NCBI RefSeq assembly: GCF_964340395.1
Contig: NC_135559.1
Coordinates: 16,612,050-16,676,049, forward strand
DNA from: Glandiceps talaboti
Lineage: Eukaryota > Hemichordata > Enteropneusta > Spengelidae
Length of the DNA: 64,000 bases
Direction: 5' to 3'
A program made the translations under genes and the position numbers. Each line of letters begins with the position of its first letter. The first letter of the stretch is position 1. This document shows positions 59,231-64,000 of the stretch, piece by piece. The notes under the pieces were generated by a model, which ran no database searches, was not told where the DNA came from, and saw only the letters and a list, made by a program, of their open reading frames with translations.

Positions 59231-59286
<56 letters not shown>
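59231..59286. repeat. (CA)n microsatellite, copy 6
   Basis: A pure tract of about 28 CA units at the end of the LINE fragment. Confidence 0.95.
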
Positions 59287-59288
<2 letters not shown>

Positions 59289-61224
59289 GACACAATTCAC
59301 AGCTGATAATACAGCCAATAGAAGCAGGTTTTCAGGCGTTTGATTGACATCAAAATGCATGCATAAAAAGGAAACATTGTGTTCACAATGTCTATATTCA
59401 TAACCATGATTTCCACTTGGTGTTGAGTGCATAGTTTTTCTCTCGTTGATCCAGCCAGTGTTAATCTCACCCAGGTCACTTGATTTATATTTGTTTGCTT
59501 GTTACCATTACCTACCACAGATACAAACAAGACCATAAATTGCAGTGTTTGTGTTTTGTATGTTAGGACTTGGTATGAATAGGACAACACCTACATCCCC
59601 AGCCCTTCTCTACCCTATGCTAAATTATACAACATTATAAGATAACCACATGTTTTCTTTGTCTAAAGTGAATGCTCTGAGAAGCATTATAATTAGTTTG
59701 TAACTGAAACAACCACCATAGTTGCACAAGTATGGCTATAATTCATGTCATAAAACTGTACAATTTTGCTTTTATTCTGACATTTACGATCACATAAGAG
59801 GACTTGTTTTATAAGACCACAAAAGATTTATCCATGTCAAGTATGTGTTTGGTATTTCAATGCAAATATATCACTAAAACGACCTGTTTTCACCAAGTAA
59901 CTTGTACACCTGGGTGAGATTAACACGGGTCTTAACTCTTAATTGTCTAGTCACGTTTCACACTATCGACTTAGAAACGAATAACTTAATTTAATGTTTG
60001 CTGACTATATGTTATATGCACATGTAGATGATTTGTTTGGATTTTAGTTATAGTGATTACATTCAGATACATTTCCACATGGATAATTTATTTTCACATT
60101 TTATACCAGTAAAGAGACAACAACTGTAATGAAATATGACAATAACTTTATTAATCATGCTATACTAAAGTCATAATTATAACTTTGAATTTGTAATAAT
60201 CTTTTTAATGACAAGGTACTTTTCATACTTATATACAAGGCAGTAAATATCGTTTACAGTTTAATATATACTTTGGGTCTCGAGTTTTACTGTAATATTA
60301 AATATATCTGTTTTCTAGACTTGTGATATGTTTTCAAATGACGTACATCACTTTAGACCTTTAAAACAATACTCAGCCTTGAAAGGATTATTATTTGTTT
60401 ACTCTTGCATTAGAGTCTTGTATTTTATTGAGACAAAAAATTTTACTTTTCAGAATATAAAATCTGATTATTATACATTTCTTAATTAAATGAGACTCAG
60501 CCTCCCCGCTGCTCGACTCAGCATGCCCTTCATGTATTTACTTCACAAGTATTTATTACAGTTATAGTTTACACACAAAATCATGATTGTTTGTTAGAGC
60601 ATTGAGGTTTTTATACAGTGATTTACAACTTTTACAACGAAATGGCCTAGGGGACGCATACTTGCGTTACAACCCATAAAACATTATAGTGTACTGGGCT
60701 TGGCTGAATAGACATATGTACATCGACAGGTAAGAATTTGTAACACTATAAAAATACACAATTTTGACACGGGTTGATACCGTCTTTCGCAAATGTACAA
60801 TAATTGAATTTGGAGACTAACTAAACCTCATCTACAATTGTCAGTACTGAACTCATCGTAATGTACGTGTTACCCCTTTGCTGTTCTGTAGTACTGAAGT
60901 AGTGTGGTGGCCAAATATCTGCAGCTGGTGCATGGTTCCCTCAGGAAAGTGTGAAAAGCAAGAGTTCCAAGACTTCTAAAGGAGACGATCACAAACGCCC
61001 CACATGGGACTACGTCATAGACAAGGTAAAAAGGTGTTTGTTTCACATGGACTAATGCAATAACATTTCTACCATAAGAACATTACATTGTCACATAAAT
61101 ACCCAGGTGTTCAAAAAAGTACTGGATGGGTTTCATGAGGAAACGAAAAAAAAAGCAAAGCATAGTAACGAAACTCCAATATTCCAGCATCTCTTTCAAT
61201 TTCCTGATTTAGATTACAGTCAGC

Positions 61225-61385
61225 AGGTTGAGTTAGGGTTCTATAGGCATGCATATGTACAGTAAGGTTGAGTTCGGGTTCTACAGGCATGCATATCTAG
61301 AGTAAGGTTGAATTAGAGTTCTACAGGAATGCATTTCTACAGTAAGGTTGAATTAGGGTTCTACAGGCATGCATATCTACTTTGC
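61225..61385. repeat. Local tandem repeat of ~50-60 bp, about four units
   Basis: GTTGAGTTAGGGTTCTA-type units, each with CAGGCATGCATAT and CAGTAAG, follow one another. Other array copies have a single unit here. Confidence 0.82.
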
Positions 61386-61644
61386 AAATTGTAATGTGTA
61401 ACTGTCGTCAAGTTGGACAAACCATGGAAAGTACATTTGAAATGAATTAAGGCGATTAATTTTAATTTTCGGAACATGGGTGTTTATCCAAGATGGCTAC
61501 CATTAGTTGTGTGCTATGTGTATTGAAGTCTGATACATTAGCTATAAGATATATTATTACTATATAAGCCTTAAGAATGTTCTATGCAAGCCCAGCTTTA
61601 TCCTATCGAGCACTATAGCAGAGTTTATTCTCCTGGCGCCCTAA

Positions 61645-63289
61645 GGGACCGGTCAGTTTCTTTAGTCGGGGGGGGGGGGCGGTGCGGTGGATTCTTAAAT
61701 TGTCAAAAAGTCACTGACCCCCTATCTGTAAAACCAAAAACAGACTGACCCCCCATCACTTAATTCTAAAACATGATGACCCCCCCCCCCCATATATATA
61801 ATATTCACATGACAGGTATTTTTTGATCGTGACTCAGTGTTGACTGCTTGACTGTCTTGCATCTACCTAATAAGATCCCGGGTTAACACTATCATTATTA
61901 TAATTATTGACTACATAGGGTTAATATATACCAAAAGGAGTTTAATAGCATCTTGACAGTGAAAGGTATGGAAAGGCTTGAGCAGGGAATATGTACATCT
62001 CTTATGGGGGTCCTAGGGGGTCTCCCCTTAGAAGCCCTGGAGGTATTTTACACTGAAAAGTCAATTTTGAGACGATTCAGACCCTTTCAGACTATAATTT
62101 CCAAGCTTTACAAGACAGCACCAACATGTAAAAAGCAACTACACAAGGTTGAAATACTTGAAATATACTTTGATAACATCTTGACAGTAAGAGGGGAAGA
62201 GCTCTAGACTGGGATATGTCCACCTCATGTGGGGGGGGGGTGTCCCAAGAGGCTCTCCCTCTAGAAGCCCTGGAGGATTTTTATTCTTAATGCCAATTTT
62301 TAGGCTATTCAGACCCTTTCAAGCAATAACGCAATCCATGCTGTACAAGAGAGCACCATCAAGTATCAGAAACTATTCTTTATAACTTACATAGGGTTGA
62401 AATATGTTCTTAAAAAGTTAAATGGCATCATTATATACATGTAGTAATTAAAGGTCAGCACAACTAACTGTTGGTTGAATGCATGAGTGACCTCTGGGGG
62501 TGAGGGAGCCATTGGGGGTTTTCCCCCTGGCAGATCTGCAGTTTTTTGCTTCTATTAAGGCAGTTTGAGGTAATATTTCCTAGCTTCGAATAGCTAACGC
62601 AAATGTAAGTTTTTAAATTAGTTTCCCATGTCACATAAAAATGGCCCCATAACATTGGTATAGTGGCATTAATATTGTATGTATAGTAAAGTCACCGGTA
62701 TGTTAGAGAACTTTAGGTGGTCAAACGTAGTGTATAATAGAAACTGGAATCTGATGAGGTGTGGTGATTTGTAGTGTCAATAACATGTAGTGTCCAACAT
62801 AGAAAATGTATTAATCTCTTCTGACAAGTTCATAGTGACGAGTAGGGAAAATTTTAGATTAACTTCTTTTATGAACTATCTAAGAAGATTGCCATTACGC
62901 AACCTTCAAGTTCACTTTTGCCCCAAAGTGCAAGATAAGTGAAGCACTGATTGTGAAACAGCCAAGCATTTACATGACAAGTTCGGTAACTAGTGTGGTA
63001 TCTAGGTAATACATGTACATGTATATGTATATTTATAGTTATACTTGAGCTGATAAGTAAAAATAAAGAATTCATGTAAGAAACAGGAAGAAGAACAAAT
63101 ATTTACATGTACCACATTTCAGACAAGGATATATGCCATTGTAGAAAAAGGATTTTTTTCTTCCATCACAATCCAAAACACAATGACAATTTTGAAAACA
63201 GCATGATACCCCCTACAGCCAATTTCAAAAACAGGGTGACCCCCCTCCAAATCCACCCCCCCCCCAGGCCGGAGAAACTGACCGGTCCC
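61645..63289. mobile_element. Non-autonomous DNA transposon, TAA target duplication
   Basis: The left end GGGACCGGTCAGTTTCT and the right end, its near complement (GGAGAAACTGACCGGTCCC), are followed inwards by long G and C runs. TAA stands at 61642-61644 and 63290-63292. Copy 2 shows the empty site at about 34350 (CCCTAATTCCCGAATCATGG). Inside are two to three ~230-bp direct repeats (CATCTTGACAGT, GAAGCCCTGGAGG) and an inverted piece of array spacer near 62925-63060. No transposase is seen. The terminal sequence and 3-bp duplication resemble the element at 21546. Confidence 0.8.
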
Positions 63290-63424
63290 TAATTCCAGAA
63301 TCAAGAAAAAATACCCTGATTGCACTTACTTATAAATCAATAAATTAATCTAGCAACGTAAAATACATTAACATCGAGGACATAGAAAAGAGGAATCGCC
63401 CAATATAACGACAAGCAGGTAATC

Positions 63425-63465
63425 AGATCGATCTTAAGCCAATATTTTCACATTTGTGTCAGGCC
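63425..63465. repeat. Half of the 78-bp palindrome, copy 6/7 junction
   Basis: Only the right arm, from AGATCGATCTTAAGCC to CAGGCCAGA, is present. The left arm is replaced by sequence from ~850 bp upstream in other copies (GACAAGCAGGTAA), so a deletion ended at the palindrome centre. Confidence 0.8.
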
Positions 63466-63582
63466 AGATACTAGGAGGGGATAACGACCTAACTCCATCA
63501 GGCAAGCTTTGGATGCGTTACAGTTTACATTTAGTACAGATTTGCAGACCTTTACGTGTAATTTTTCCATTGGGGTTTCGTT

Positions 63583-64000
63583 AGGTTTTGAGACTGGTTT
63601 ATGTTTTCATGTGCCCACCATCTCACTACAGTATCGCAGAATGGGTTTCACCACCACATCAATCACTTTAAGATTTAGTTAGATAGGGATAGTTGTTTCT
63701 AAAAAGAGGTCTTGTTTTAGTTTAAACAGTGCCGTCGGTGCTCTATATCTTAGGTCATCTTGTGCCCTGTGTAGTTTTCCTGCAGTACTCAATGTTATGC
63801 CAAGGTAAGTGTAGGCGGGGACACATTCTAGTACTTAGTTGTTTATATAGAATTTAAATTTTTCTGGGCAGTTTCCTTCCTTATTGAAAATTACAATCTT
63901 CGATTAAGCAATATTTGTAGCTAAGTGCCATTTTCACAGATTTCGACTGAGTTGAGGGCATTTTGTAAACTAGTATTAGATCCGATTTCCATAAAAACAT
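63583..64000 (-). mobile_element. Array copy 7, start of the LINE fragment
   Basis: The next unit begins and is cut by the window edge. It contains the reverse transcriptase C-terminal side on the minus strand, most like copies 5 and 6. Confidence 0.8.

Larger units (their letters stand above)
57218..63582. repeat. Array copy 6
   Basis: It contains the LINE fragment, (CA)n and spacer. It shares with copy 5 the ~3 kb internal deletion (join near 59985), so it has no 48-bp minisatellite. Near 61225-61375 a local ~55-bp tandem repeat (GTTGAATTAGGGTTCTACAG type, four units) is present only here. A TAA-flanked transposon (61645-63289) sits near its end, followed by half of the 78-bp palindrome. 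Confidence 0.82.

Overview
The window reads as invertebrate animal nuclear DNA, probably marine. It is AT-rich, full of (CA)n tracts, decayed non-LTR retrotransposons, small inverted-repeat transposons and minisatellites, and I see no host gene. I cannot name the lineage from sequence alone. It has two unrelated halves.

Positions 1 to about 13.3 kb are one endogenous virus-like DNA element of the Polinton/Maverick (adintovirus-like) type. From left to right there are several small membrane or coiled-coil proteins, a packaging ATPase, a double-jelly-roll-type major capsid protein, two larger conserved accessory or structural genes and a retroviral-type integrase with a chromodomain, all on the minus strand. 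A fragment of a probable minor capsid protein follows on the plus strand, then a ~530 bp palindrome, then a protein-primed family B DNA polymerase on the minus strand. The capsid, ATPase and several small genes are still open. The polymerase, integrase, minor capsid fragment and some membrane genes are broken, so this copy is a fossil. The palindrome looks like two terminal inverted repeats joined end to end. It sits between the integrase side and the polymerase side, which suggests a head-to-tail tandem or a circularly permuted insertion. No capsid-maturation cysteine protease is visible.

Positions 13.3 to 14.6 kb are a non-coding junction. From about 14.6 kb to the end of the window lies a head-to-tail macrosatellite. 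It has five or six near-complete copies plus partial ends of a basic unit of about 6.4 to 7.2 kb, up to 10.9 kb where other elements have inserted. Each copy carries, in order, a minus-strand fragment of a dead non-LTR retrotransposon (reverse transcriptase, then endonuclease), a (CA)n tract, a non-coding spacer, a 48-bp minisatellite in some copies and more AT-rich spacer. In the longer copies a 78-bp near-perfect palindrome lies just before the next unit.

Copy-specific insertions date the array: two elements with 3-bp TTA/TAA target duplications (PIF/Harbinger-like termini), one Helentron-like (HINE-type) element with internal microsatellite and ~115-bp tandem repeats, a second LINE fragment (ORF1 plus endonuclease) flanked by a ~985-bp direct duplication, and a LINE/SINE-like 3' tail. 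Shared deletions and duplications group copies 3 with 4 and 5 with 6. The reverse transcriptase active-site motif is already mutated in the same way in every copy where it can be read. The array therefore grew by DNA-level duplication and not by retrotransposition.
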